Source: Ascaphus truei (Eukaryota; Chordata; Amphibia; Anura; Ascaphidae). From it: DNA of 64,000 bases. The DNA lies in the NCBI GenBank assembly GCA_036426205.1, contig CM071569.1:3817644-3881643 (forward strand). Direction: 5' to 3'. The position numbers were made by a program, and so were the translations under genes. The notes below the pieces were generated by a model that searched no databases, was not told the DNA's origin, and saw only the letters and a list, made by a program, of their open reading frames with translations. Positions 10,941-21,865 of this stretch are shown one piece after another. How positions within the stretch are numbered: the first letter of the stretch is position 1; each line of letters starts with the position of its first letter.

Positions 10941-12504
10941 AGCCAGCAATCTCTGCCCTGCATTTTGTCGGGGGAGCAGGACCATGGCTAATAGCCGTCA
11001 CGGGGGGAGCATTGCATGAGCTGCATCTGCCGGGTGTGCAGGTTACGCAGGAACCATTGCATGAGTGTAAGGAATCCAAAAATCAAGTCTGCGCCTGTCC
11101 CCAGAGCAGGGATGGTGACTTACCACAGCTATTTACTAATGGCTAGTATCCTAGTTTGGCAGACAGGAGAACTGGAAACTTCCCAAGAAAAGGTATTGTG
11201 GCATTGGCAATACCCACAATATATGGTGACTAAAACTCTCCTAATTATTTCCCCCGCTGTTACAAGGTTGTCCCACACTTACCACTTTAGGTTTAACTAC
11301 TATTTCTAAAAGCACAGCAGCACTCATTAATGAACTGCTAACTATTATGATATGCTGGATTCTACTATTCTCTCTGACTCTACATGAGCTGCTTCTGCTG
11401 ATCATTTACACAGATGGACCAACATTACTGCATCTGTTATCATGGGGTAAGGCCCTACCTTTTGAATGATAAATCATATAAAACTCGGACAAGTGGGATT
11501 GCATTATTAGGCAATAACGTGGCAATAACATTGGTGACATCTTTATTTTAAAACCTATTAAAACTTCTGCAATCTTCTTGCTCTCTATTTATTCGGGCCA
11601 GTCGTCCTGTCTCAGTATAGCCTCTCCTATTTATGTGTGAGCTAATAAGTATTTTAACTTCAACCAACATTTCACCCATACTTGGCATCTAAATATTGTC
11701 ATCTAAATAGCCAAAGGCCTGCCTATCCTGTTCCACTAAGTATGTAGATATTCTTTATACAAGTTTCCTTAATACAGTATGTCAACAAACCCTCTCACAG
11801 AAGCATCATTCTGACCAGAGACCATACTTACCAGTGCAATAAGTATTTTTAATGACTCAACATGCTTAAATTGTAGGTTATCAGAGGGCATTTCAATAGT
11901 GTAGTACTTATTATATTATAGCGCATATTGACCATAGTCCTTGAGGGAAAATAATATACATTCCACAATAATATGGAAATACAATCCATCCTATGGTAAG
12001 AGTTGCATTATAACGTACCTTCTGTGTGTGCTGGTAGGGACTTGGCATTCTCTGCACATTGAAAAAAAAGGGAAGCATACGGAAAGTATCCCAGTGTCAC
12101 TTTGTACTCTACAGGCACCTGTAATGGGAAGGGTGATAAATAAAACAACACTTGAGAAAAGATTAATGTTTCAGGGCTTACTGCACTCATACAGTATGTT
12201 TTCTTCCCCTTTGGGTCTGAAGCTTGTTCCTTTACTTCAGCCTGGCTAAAATGCCAAAAAATATATTAGAAAAAAAAAAAATACTTTATAATTTAGTTTT
12301 TTTTTGCTTTTTAATTCTGGGCACCCCTCAAAGGGACCTATTCTATATACTTGGCAACTTATTTCACAATAAAATTGTGATCAATTCATTATACAGCTGT
12401 AGCTAGGCTCTGTGTTCTCAGTCTAAAGGAACCCACTGATCGGACCCTGCGGCTTCCTACAGTGGTGAGAAATTCTATGTGGGGCTCGCACGTACTGTAT
12501 GCAT
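10941..12504. other. No gene seen
   Basis: A short GC-rich patch at 10,945-11,110 follows the direct repeat, then AT-rich DNA. Open frames at 10,928-11,309 overlap in two frames and look like chance. Confidence 0.45.
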
Positions 12505-12680
12505 GTATACCTTTATTTATATAGCACCCCTAGTGTACTTGGTGCTTTACGAGACAATATAGTAGAGGTAACTAGCATACAAAAACTGCAACAAACAAGA
12601 TCAGACAATAAGAAAGGAAATCCCTGCCCCGGAGAGCTTACAATCTAATGGAACGTTGGGAGATTTATAGAGACAGTAGG
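12505..12680 (-). mobile_element. L2/CR1-type LINE 3' tail
   Basis: Contains CTTTATTTATATAGCACCCC, GGTGCTTTACGAGACAATAT and CCCTGCCCCGGAGAGCTTAC followed by AATCTAATGG. This is the reverse complement of the familiar vertebrate L2-like 3' end (AGATTGTAAGCTC... GCACTATATAAATAAAG) that also appears on the plus strand at 34,840-35,033. Confidence 0.6.
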
Positions 12681-13199
12681 TGAGGAATAAGTGCAGTAGG
12701 TGGCAGTCTTTTGTCACAATGGTTGGTAGCAGTGACTTTATAGGTAATCTGAAACTTGATGGGAAGTCAGGAGAGGGATTTAAAGAGAGGATAAAGAAGT
12801 GACCGTTTTGGGAGAAAGTGAAATTATTCTATCAGCAGACTTTTCGATAGATTCCAAAGGAGAAAGTTGTGAGGCATGGAGGGCCTGTTAGTTGTATATT
12901 ACAATAACCCAGATGGGAAAGGATAAGGGCATGATTAGAGTTTTAGCAGTAGCTTGACAGATGAAAGGGCAGATCTTGGCATTATAACAGAGAAAGAAGA
13001 AACAAATTTTAGCAACAGTATGCTGTGAACGTGAATGGAGAAGGAAAGGGAGGAGTCCAATGCCAATCCTAGGCAACATGCTTTGGTAACAGGATAGATG
13101 GTACTGTAGTACCTAAAGCCAAAAGAGTTGATAGTGTGTAGAGAGAGAAGGAATGGTCGCAAAACAGAGCACTGATAAACCATACTGTACACCATAAAA

Positions 13200-13960
13200 C
13201 AGATCAACAGAAAACAAAAGTAATAAAAATGGCTGCCATCACATGGTACTGGAACAATCAGATTGTGAGATATACGACGTGGTACACTAAGAATCTGATT
13301 AGTTCCAGTACCATGTGATGGCAGCAATTTTTTTTAAAAAGGACATACCATCATCCCTTAAAGATGATGTCATATCCTTTAAAAAAAATGGAACATGTCA
13401 CATGGTACTTCAACCAACCAGATTGTGAACAATCTGATTGGTTGTAGTACCATATGATGGCAGCCATCTGGTTTTAAGGATGTGACGTACCTCCCTTGGA
13501 GATGAAGTCACATCCTTAAAAAAAAATAGAAGCCTGTCACATGGTACAGCATCCAATCGGATTGGAGATGTACCATCTGACACAAAAATGTAACATCACA
13601 GGCCTTATACTATATAAGGCCTGTCCCGTCTCATTTTAGATTAAGAAGACAACGAGACAACATCTTCCTATGAATTTAATGTATTACAAGTACAGAAGAT
13701 TGAAGATTGAAGAAAGAAGAAAAGAAGATTTTACCTGAAGCTGAAGGGTCATTGGCTGTAATACCATGTGATATAGCCATGTGGTTTTAAGGATGTGACG
13801 CACCTCCCTTGGAGATGACGTCCCATCCTTAACAACAAAAAAAGAGGTGGGAAGAAGACACAGCGTCCAATCAGATTGGAGCTGTAACATCTTACCATAA
13901 AATGTGACGTCACAGGCCCTATAAAAGGCCTGTACAGTACATCTCATTTTACCTCTAGAA
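13200..13960 (+). mobile_element. Modular element copy B: foldback and promoter-like region
   Basis: Three successive hairpin blocks pair CATCACATGGTACTGGAAC with later GTTCCAGTACCATGTGATG (13,230-13,325), CATGGTACTTCAACCAACC with GGTTGTAGTACCATATGATG (13,398-13,458), and a weaker set to 13,575. They carry inverted CCAAT-type words (CCAATCAGATTGGA at 13,867). Two promoter-like ends follow, at 13,590-13,640 and 13,905-13,950, each with a CRE-like word, GGCC and a TATA box ahead of TCTCATTTTA. The same arrangement, more symmetric, forms the core of copy A at 43,641-44,208. Confidence 0.6.
13905..13927 (+). promoter_or_regulatory. CRE plus TATA box in modular element B
   Basis: TGACGTCA at 13,905-13,912 and TATAAAAG at 13,920-13,927, 7 bp apart. 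In copy A the same pair is separated by 6 bp on each arm. CREs bind CREB/ATF factors and a TATA box sets the start about 30 bp downstream. Promoter function is inferred from motif order and its conservation. Confidence 0.5.
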
Positions 13961-14039
13961 GCCAACGAGAGAAGATCCTGTTCTGGATTTACTGTTGGGT
14001 TTTTGATTGACAGATGAAGATAGAAGATTAAAGAAAAAA

Positions 14040-14465
14040 TAATGACTTATTTATTTATAAAATGTTTTACCAGGAAGTAATACATTGAGAGTTACCTCTT
14101 GTTTTCAAGTATGTCCTGGGCAGAGTTAAGATGACAAATAATACATGGTTACAATACATAGTTATGTAAGTGAACAGGGTATACATTATATACAAGACAT
14201 TGCGTGCACAGTTAGAGATAATATATATTATAGGTATATGTAACAGTTACAGACAAGATTAAAATGTGAGACAGCTTTAGTTTTGAAAGAACTTAGACTG
14301 ATGGAAGTGAGATTCTCCGGTAAATTGTTCCAGTTTTGGGGTGCACGGTAAGAGAAGGAGGAGCGGCCGGATACTTTGTAGAACTTTGGGAACATGAGCA
14401 GTCTTTTGGAGTCTGATCTCAGATGATGAGTGCTGCATGTTGTAGGGGTGAGGAGCATGAAGAAA
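14040..14465 (-). pseudogene. L2-like LINE, C-terminal remnant and 3' tail
   Basis: On the minus strand the frame encodes LTPTTCSTHHLRSDSK and SYRAPQNWNNLPENL, the extreme C-terminus of an L2/CR1-type reverse transcriptase (the APQNWNNLP motif is diagnostic), then a 3' tail ending in AAATAAATAAGT. It is severely 5' truncated and sits inside modular element B, between its promoter-like part and its exon-like block. Closely related copies are at 59,432 and 60,834. Confidence 0.75.
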
Positions 14466-14739
14466 GAAAACGGTGATAGAAAATAAAAGAAAGAAGATTT
14501 TTTTTTAACCTGATGCTGGTCTTCAACTTGGATGGCGTTGGATTGCGGGTGATGATGTTGCAGTACGAGAGATTGTAGATACAACGGGATTCGGAGGGTG
14601 AAGACTTTTGTAGCTAAGTAAAATATTGAATGTATGTAAATGTCTTTTTTACATTTTTTCATTGTATTTATTTATTTATTTAGGGTGGTTATAGTGGTGC
14701 CGGGGTGGATGGTTAGGCCTCCTGCGTGGGTAGCGGGGG

Positions 14740-14800
14740 ACGGGGCTTAACCCCTAAATTACTATAGTGGTTATTAACCGCTAAGGTGATTAAGGGGTTA
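14740..14800. repeat. Hairpin module CCCCTTAA...TTAAGGGG
   Basis: AACCCCTAAATTACTATAGT pairs with GCTAAGGTGATTAAGGGGTT around GGTTATTAACC. The same module occurs near 2,741, 40,250, 40,610, 41,743, 44,680, 57,975, 58,386 and 58,540, always within the modular elements. Confidence 0.7.
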
Positions 14801-14845
14801 AGGGCCATTGGATTGTATTTTTTCGTATATTCTTGCTGGCATCAG

Positions 14846-14896
14846 AGGACATGGACCTGCAGTATGCTGACAAGGACTTCCTTCATGATGGCAGGG
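14846..14896 (+). other. Exon-like module, 51 bp, of copy B
   Basis: Preceded by CTGGCATCAG and followed by GTAAGTAGAAAGG, that is acceptor-like and donor-like borders. Length 51 bp, a multiple of three; in one phase it reads DMDLQYADKDFLHDGR without stops. The copy at 58,067 is also exactly 51 bp and reads DIDLEYADEDALHDGS. Retention of length, borders and an acidic frame is what a real exon would show, but no full gene is visible. Confidence 0.5.
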
Positions 14897-15043
14897 GTAA
14901 GTAGAAAGGTTTATTTACGCTGGCTGGCTAATGTTTTATTTTATAATGGGCAAATTAGCTATTATCCATATCTGGATAATAGTTATTTTGCCCATTACTG
15001 TACTGTATGTATTTCAATGTATTCCATTTTTTTTTTACCGCAG

Positions 15044-15425
15044 GCCAATCTGGGGATCCGCGGGGACCACCTGAGGACGCCCAAACACCCGCAGTGACCA
15101 CCGAGGGCCCACAGACACCTGTGGGGATCAGCTGAGGACCCTCAGACAACCGTGGGACCACCCTAAGGCCCCCAGTTACCCACGGAGACCACCTGAGGAC
15201 CCATGGACAATGCAGAGACCACCCAAGAGTCCACAGGCATCCACGGGGACCACCTGACGACCACTAGATACCCATATAGACCACCCAAGGGCCCACAGAC
15301 CTCAACAGGGACCACCTGAGGACCCCTGGACACGCACGGGGTCTACCTGAGGCCCCAGACACCTGCGGGGACCACCTGAGGACCCCCAGACACCCGCTGG
15401 TTCCACCTGTGGACCCCCAGCCATT
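15044..15425 (+). repeat. GC-rich degenerate minisatellite, about 30-36 bp period
   Basis: About eleven diverged units around GGGGACCACCTGAGGACCCC and CAGACACCCGC. The array follows a pyrimidine tract and CAG (15,031-15,043), which resembles a 3' splice site. Related GC-rich blocks lie at 17,865-18,010, 44,205-44,330 and 45,005-45,200. Confidence 0.65.
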
Positions 15426-15518
15426 AGTATCAATCATGTGGGTGTAGAGGATGTGGGTATTATTGTTGTTGTGTTTTTAATGTTTATTGTGGGTAGCAGC
15501 TATTTTAATATAAATTTT

Positions 15519-15790
15519 AATACTAGTGTATGATCAGGGCGTCTCCAAAGCAGAACCGCGTTATTTCAGGTTTGAGGGCGCCTCCTGATTCCCAAGATAC
15601 AGGTTCTATTATGGGGTGCCGGTATCTCCTATGTATTTAAATATCCCGTGTCACGTGACCATGGAAATAAAATGCCTAGGAGATACCGGTACCCCATAAT
15701 GGGGCCTGTGTTTCGGGAAGCAGGGGGTCCCCAGACCTGAAATCAACACAGTTCTGCTCCTGATACACCCTGCTCATCTACACTAGTATT
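15519..15790. repeat. Foldback element (272 bp) with central E-box
   Basis: Arms begin AATACTAGTGTATGATCAGG and end CACTAGTATT; they pair over most of their length. The centre holds GTCACGTGAC (15,650-15,659), a palindromic E-box. Family members: 39,944-40,220, 40,297-40,585, 58,602-58,868 and a diverged one near 18,916-19,185. Confidence 0.7.
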
Positions 15791-15954
15791 AATATTTTTA
15801 TTAAAAAACATTCATTTGGGGCGAGATTTGTGCTGGGAGAGGCGGCACTCTCTGAGCAGCTCTCTCTGCAGCTGAAAGAAATCGCCGGGTAAGGCCTTTT
15901 CAGAGAGGCGATCATCACGTCGCCGAATCTCAATAGTGAAATCCCACAGAAATT

Positions 15955-16170
15955 AAGCCAAAAGAGTAGCACTCCAAAATAGTAGTCACGAGTTGATTAT
16001 TTATTCATTCAACGTTTCGGTCCAACACAGCAGATCTTTCTCAACCTTACAAAAGATTACTAGATTTTCCCAATTGGATTGCTAGATTTAACCACTTTAG
16101 GCGACTGGCCCTATATAAGAACCGCACAATCACGCAACCCGGCTAGACATGGGCAGGAGGAGGACGTGGA
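15955..16170 (-). mobile_element. Penelope-like terminal fragment with decayed hammerhead motif
   Basis: Minus strand shows AGGTTGAGAAAGATCTGCTG then GGACCGAAACGTTGAATGAA (16,007-16,048). The position of GAAAC after a TTGAGAA core recalls the hammerhead motif of Penelope ends, but stem II no longer pairs well. The block interrupts the region that follows the foldback in copy C. Confidence 0.4.
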
Positions 16171-17279
16171 GGATGTTGCTACAGTTTTTTTTAAAGAAAT
16201 AAGATAAAGCAAAAGAGGATGTATTCAATCAATATCCAGAGAGGATTTCTCTTCAAGCAGAAGAGGAGTGAGGGCATTGAGCATCTGTGTTCGATGAGGA
16301 AGGATGGCATTGTATTGCTTTTAGACCATTGTGCCCAGGAATATTTTAGATCTTCCTGTTTGTTTTTTGGCTTTCTTTAAAGGACTTAGACCATTGGCCA
16401 GTGGATAAATTCAGAAGGGTCATTGACCTTGAAGATCAGAGAGGACATCACTATATATAGTAAGACATTTTGCTTGTAATTTCAATAACCACTTTGGTGC
16501 CAATTTGCCTAAATGGGCTCTCCGTGAGAGGTAGCTTCACAGGCACCAAAGTCGTTACTGACCACTTTATATTTGGAAAACTGTGTATTGTTTGTTTTTT
16601 AATGTTAGATGTGTTTAATGTTCATTTCTAATTACTAGTAGTCCAATGTCATACAGACCTATGAGCCACCATGGTCTAATAAGCCTATAAGCCATTAAAG
16701 CCTGCGACAGAAGAGGGGTGTTTTTAGGTGTGTTGGAGGTTGTTACTTGCGGGGGTGCTGTATGTGCCCCAAGGAGGGAATTTAAGTCTCCCGTGTAGTT
16801 GGTGAGAGGGGAAACCCTTGTATACCATGACAATGATACCTCTATGGCATACAATTTGTAGTTGGGTAGTTACAGTAAGAGTAGTAACCCTTTCGGCACC
16901 ATAGCAGACAGGAAGGTATGTACAGTATGATACATGACACATGATATGATACATCCCTTCCTGACCACCGTGGTTACTAAGAGCTTCATGGAAAGTTCTA
17001 TTACAAAAAAAAGCATGTTATATTACATAACAATATATTTCTGATGCCTTCGTTATTGGAGAGAGACAATCGCAAATTTCTCTGCCTTTTTCTAACCTTC
17101 GCTATTTTTTTAGGCGCCTCTTTCACCCAAAAGTTTTCCCCTAAATATTTTTTATGAAAATGTTTTTTATGTTTCACTATGAAACACATGTATATTAAAA
17201 AAAGATTTAACAAACATCAATACACGACCCCCCCACCCCCCACCCCCCCACTTTGCCCCCCCCCTTCCGCCCTAACACA

Positions 17280-17400
17280 TACAGTACAATAATGTGCAAA
17301 ATAACTATTATCCAGATATGGATAATAGATTATTTGCCCGTTATTAAACACTGCATTAGCATACCTAAATAAAGTAAATAAAAACAGTAGCCAGCTAATC
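17280..17400 (-). repeat. Modular element palindrome block, minus orientation
   Basis: CACATACAGTACAATAATG, then ATTATCCAGATATGGATAAT at about 17,309-17,329 and TTTGCCCG. This is the reverse of 14,945-15,010, so copy B carries an inverted pair of this block, as copy A does. Confidence 0.65.
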
Positions 17401-17864
17401 CAATAAATACAAGCAGTAACAACATCAACAATGAATTAATTAAACCATTAACCAATTAAACCAATTAATTCCTAAACCAACTCAAAATTAATAGTAACAC
17501 TAACCAATCAAACCAATGAATTACTACAACATTAATGAATGTAAACATTAAAAGACAAATAAATAAATTCAAACAATATCTGAAATAACCATAAAACGCA
17601 TTAGCTAACATAATACAACATTAACTACAAACGAACACCAATCGCAAACATTTTATTACCATTAAGCAGGAAAAAAAAAAACAATCACATCCACATAAGA
17701 AATTGAAATTAAAAAAAACCAACAGCAATACCAAGCCACAAATTCCCCCCAAATATTGTCATAATAATGTAATAATCTGTACCCTAAAGTGGTACAGATT
17801 AATATATTATCAGTCAATGTGCCTCCCCCAAAAAATCAACAAATAATGTTTAGTATTTTTGCAG

Positions 17865-18345
17865 GCACAACATTGGTACCGCAGGCCCGCGGGTACCCCG
17901 GGACTCCCGTGGGGACCCCGGGACAGCCACGGGGTCAGCCGGGGACACCCGCACGACCCCCGGCCTCCCTCAGGGACCCCCGGGGTGTCAGCCGGGGACA
18001 CCCATTGGCCTGTTGTATGGGTGTTGCGCATGCAAAAATGTAAAGCAAGAAATTTTTCAACTTCCAGCTTTGTTTGCGTCTATCTTGAGCTGACATGTTC
18101 TGTTGAACTCAACTTTCACGTACGATAAGGTTACGTAGCTTAGTGCATCCCGCTTAAGGGCAGAATTTAATGCAAACAGGGTAACGAACGAGCAAAGTTA
18201 GACTTAAAAAAAATTCCTGAAAAAAGTAAATTTTAGAGCGAAAAGTGCCTGTTTGCGTGGCTTAGTGCATCGTGTTCAGCGCAACATCATGTTCTAAGAG
18301 CACTTTGCGCTCTTAAAATGACTTAACGGAGCTTAGTGCATGACC
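17865..18345 (+). mobile_element. Right end region of modular element B
   Basis: Starts after TTTTTGCAG with CAACATTGGTACCGCAGGCC, continues through GC-rich repeats, GCATGCAAAAATG and three copies of GCTTAGTGCAT (18,137, 18,259, 18,331). It aligns along its length with 45,005-45,539 of copy A. The subterminal GCTTAGTGCAT repeats are plausible transposase-binding sites. Confidence 0.7.
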
Positions 18346-19960
18346 CCTTGTATGTGTGACTGTGAGGCAATTGTTAGAAAAAACAAAGTTCACCTGAATA
18401 CCTGCCTGTCATTAACATGCACCTCAGGAGTGCTCTCCAAAGCGTGGGAGAAAAGAGTCTTCTGTTAAATGGCAGTTTATTGATGGAGACTAAGATTTAG
18501 CATCACATAGACGACACATCCATCTTTCTCAGTGTTATGTTTTCTTTTCATGACCTACTGTAAAAATTCCCTTGTTGGGCAGTGTTTATCGCTGCTCTTT
18601 GATTCTCAGGAAAAAGATACATCCCTAGAAGGTATGCAGCACACAGTCTGAAAAGTCTTGTTTCATAATTCAATGTTATAGAGGCTTCTTTATCATACAA
18701 ATAGGTTGCAGGTTAGTCATTTTGCTATCATCAGTATCAGAATTCCAGAAAAGTGACAAACAGATTGCATTATATTAACGAGATCCCCAGTGCTAGCCAG
18801 CCTAATCCAACAACAAATATTAAAAACATCACCTTTTAAACACATAAAGTATCTATTTGTATCCCCAAAACTACATCAAAGAAGCATTCCAAGCATTTTT
18901 TTAGAGGTACTGTATAAATCAGGGGATCTTTGGAGCTGACACCCTGCTTCCCGAGATATTTAATCCAGCAGTTTTGCCAGTGTCCTTGATTCTTAAATCT
19001 CCCATGGCATATCGACCAAAAGAAAGCTGCGATGGGTGATGTCATGGCTTCTTATTGGCTGCCGTGCCGCGAGAGATTTAGATCACCATATTGTTTACCC
19101 AGCTGGGGATGCTACTGGTAGCACCCTTGGAGGTACAAAGGGTTTCCCAGAGCTGAAACTAATGGGATTCAGCTCCAGAAACCCAATGCTTCATACCTAG
19201 GCAGAAAAGAAAAACCTTGGCGGAACCTCCTCATTTAAAATGTGTTTGTAAAACACTGCACATCAGTTTATTTGTAACTTTGTCATTTCCATTTATAAAA
19301 GATAGAAAACCTATATGTGTATCTGCAAGTCTTCCCCAAACCTACTTCATTGACCTTGTTGTCACTACAGACAAGGATTCTGGGTAGCAATACATAAGAA
19401 ACCAGTAGGTGTGCCACACAGATTTGAATCCATTTTACCAGGATTCCCCAGGGCTTTTGCCTACCATATTCCACAGCTAGTACAGCTACTGTAAGCACGG
19501 GACAAAAAAAATACAAAAACAGTGGCCCCATTTATTTCAAAATCTTGCAATATGTTTGCTGTGCTAAAAACACTGTGTGATACAGCAGGCATAAACTTAT
19601 ATGGTTAAAAAAAGAATAGCGTGGCGCTAATATTTAAAGTGTAAATTATTAGTGCAAAAAAAGTCCATAAGTGAAAAATCAAAAAAGTGCCCATTAAATA
19701 GATCCTCATGTACTGTATACATACAACTCAATGAAGGATAAAGTCTGGAAGGCCAATCTTTGTGGAAAAACACACATCTTCTTATCCTGCTGCCACAGTC
19801 TTAAGGGTATCCAATCCTTATTGTTGACCAGATGCAAAGAAGAATGGCTCTTGGTACATGGATCCACAGATTCCTAAAAAAAAAAAAAAAAGGGCAAAAA
19901 TATGGAAAATTATATAATATTGTTATTGCAATGTACATTCAATCAGATGGTGAGAGATGT
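18346..19960. other. No gene seen; diverged foldback at about 18,916-19,185
   Basis: The foldback-like segment has GACACCCTGCTTCCCGAGAT near its left and GAGCTGAAACTAATGGGATT near its right, wording shared with the E-box foldback family. From 19,600 to 19,870 an A-rich stretch with GTGGCGCTAATATTTAAAG may be a Penelope-like terminal remnant. A run of 16 A lies at 19,876. Confidence 0.4.
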
Positions 19961-19964
19961 GGTC

Positions 19965-20290
19965 CTGGACTCCATCTTGTTTCCTGCTCTGTGCTTTAAC
20001 TGCCCTGAACTTTTGACTGGACTTGGATTTTGCCTTTCTCCTGCCCTAATCTTGGACTATGATTCAGACTACGCTGGTGTATCCTGCCCTGATCTTGGAA
20101 CTGTGATGGTGACTACATTGCTGCAGCCTACCCTGATCTTGGAACAATGACCCTGGATACACTGCTGCACCTTGCCATGACTGTGGCTTGTGACCTGGAC
20201 TTGTATCCTTTTCAGCACTTGGCGTTGTGGCTTGGGGTCAGTCTCCACATGCTGCCTCAGCCCTGTGGGTCTGAGATGAGCATCATCACA
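19965..20290 (+). mobile_element. Ty3/gypsy 5' LTR remnant
   Basis: Aligns with 26,158-26,333 plus 27,099-27,183: both share TTTCCTGCTGTGTGCTTTA-type text, GACTTGGATT, CCTGATCTTGG, CTGGACTTGT and GAGCATCATCAC. The similarity begins near 19,965; the left part of the LTR is missing or replaced. Gag follows directly to the right. Confidence 0.6.
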
Positions 20291-20298
20291 TTTTGCTG

Positions 20299-21215
20299 AG
20301 GCCATGGACCTTGCTGAACTAGGGAAGGCCATTTCTGCTCAAGGCCTCTTGCTGGGAGACCACAAGAAACATCTCTCTCATCAGGACCAGCAACTGGCCA
20401 TGATCGCCATACAGTATCTTTGAAGGCCATATCTACTCGCCTCAATTCTCTACAGAGAAGCCCTGCCTGATTACCACTTCTGGTAGCTCCGCCTACAGTC
20501 TCTACACCTCTGCCTCTCATAACCCATGAGCCATGCATTCTTGCTCCACAGCGCTATGGAGGAGATCCAGCTGCATGGGACTTCTTGAACCAGTGTGCCA
20601 TTCAGTTTGAGCTACAGCCATCGATGTTCATCACCCATCGTTCCAGTGTGGCATACACTATATCTGTCTTGGTGGTTGAAGCCTTGGCATGGGCCTCCCC
20701 CATCTAGGAGGAAGATTAACCCTTGGTGAATGATTCCCTCCTCTTTTTTCAGGCCTTCCAAAAGTAGTTGATGCTCATGGGCATACCATGTCTGCTTCAA
20801 CACCACTGCTTCAAATACACCATTTGGATGGTAGGAAAGTATGCAATAGATTTTCTCGCAGCCGAGACCGAATGGAACAATGATGCTTTACTGCCTGCCT
20901 TCTTGCAAGGGCTCAGCGAACATCTCAAGGAAAAGTTGGTGATCCGGGAGTCTCCCAAGCATCTAGATGAACAGATCCCCCTTTGCACCAGTATGGACCT
21001 TCAAATCCGAGAGCAACAGAGTGAGAAACTCCGTACTCAGGAAGTCTCAAACTCTACACCAGCATTGCATCCTCAGCATCCCCAGACTGATGCGCATGAC
21101 CCAGTGGAACCCATGCAAATTGGTTATATTAGACTAACAGGAGAGGCTCTGAAGATGCTCCTCTGGCCTCTACCTCTATTGCAGCGAAAAGGGACAATAT
21201 CTCTGTACCTTTCCT
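20299..21215 (+). pseudogene. Ty3/gypsy gag (sushi/PEG10-like) pseudogene
   Basis: Gag forms the capsid of LTR retrotransposons. In changing frames the region encodes an N-terminal piece beginning MDLAELGKAI (20,304), the capsid motif QRYGGDPAAWDFLNQC (20,550) followed by HRSSVAYTISVL and EALAWASP, then AFLQGLSEHLKEKL (20,905), and finally a zinc-knuckle remnant around LYLYCSEKG (21,165). Several stops (for example TAG after EALAWASPI at 20,706) and frameshifts break it. The order and motifs match vertebrate sushi/Mart-type gag. It lies between the 5' LTR remnant and protease. Confidence 0.8.
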
Positions 21216-21329
21216 ACCCATGAAATTTAAGTGCCTAGTGATAATAGAGGAATACTCCCTAGGCATTTTGGCAATTCGTCCTCCTGTGCCGACTACTCAA
21301 CTCCTGCTGCCAGAACATGGGTTCACACA

Positions 21330-21500
21330 ACGGTTCATATACAGGAATTCATAGACTCGGAGGCAGCTGGGCACTTCCTGGATCACGCCTTCACACAGTT
21401 GCATGCCATTCCACTTTGATGAAAGAAGGATCCACTGGTGGTAGAAGCCATTGACGGGACACCTCTGGACCTGAGGACCATTTCCTGGGAAAAGTTACCC
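21330..21500 (+). pseudogene. Ty3/gypsy aspartic protease remnant
   Basis: Reads EFIDSEAAGHFLD then VVEAIDGTPLDLR, the usual gypsy protease region. The catalytic D-S-G triad has become D-S-E, and a stop follows LHAIPL at 21,417-21,419, so it is inactive. Confidence 0.75.
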
Positions 21501-21862
21501 TGATGCATCTCCATGGGCTCCTCCCATCTCAAACTCTCTACTGCTGCAGCCAGCTTCAGTCTCACACTTACCCGTCTTGTCCCGCGGCTTTTTTCGGGCT
21601 GGCGCCGAACTTGGCCGCGCGCCAGCCGCATCTTCCCCGCATCCTTCCCCTCGTTCCCCTCCCCTCGTGACCTCTGCCTCTGCTTCTCCGGGTCCCCCGG
21701 GTCCCCCGGGTCCCCCTCTGCTTCCCACATCCCCCCTTACCCGCCACCTGCACGCGTGACCGTGCATCAGTGACGCGCGGCACGCGATGGAAAAAAAAAA
21801 ACAGCCGCGTCTGCCCACACATTGCGGTGGCGGCCGCAGAAGACTCAGCTCGGCCGCCACTG
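21500..21862. mobile_element. GC-rich insert in the gypsy pol region, possible hAT-type
   Basis: A CpG-rich island (for example GCGCCGAACTTGGCCGCG, and repeated GGGTCCCCC) interrupts the sequence between protease and the ISFNIIPSPLAMVILGF block at 21,866. It ends GCTCGGCCGCCACTG, whose complement CAGTGGCGGCC looks like an hAT terminus; a similar CAGTGGCGGCCGCC start is at 54,714. No target duplication could be matched. Confidence 0.45.
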
Positions 21863-21865
21863 TAC

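Larger units (their letters stand above)
14466..18345 (+). mobile_element. Modular element copy B, body and right end
   Basis: Contains in order: GGATTCGGAGGGTGAAGACT (also at 57,318), the CCCCTTAA hairpin, an exon-like block, the ATTATCCATATCTGGATAAT palindrome, a GC-rich tandem array, a foldback, a Penelope fragment (foreign), a minus-oriented palindrome block at 17,280-17,345, A-rich DNA, a second GC-rich block behind a polypyrimidine-AG, and a right end identical in type to that of copy A, finishing GCTTAGTGCATGACCCC at 18,328-18,345. The left end was not found. Confidence 0.6.

Noticed and set aside
13200..13640. Possible CRISPR-like or microRNA cluster because of repeated hairpins
   Set aside because: Repeats are inverted and diverged with no regular spacers; a vertebrate setting excludes CRISPR. 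MicroRNA would need small-RNA data.
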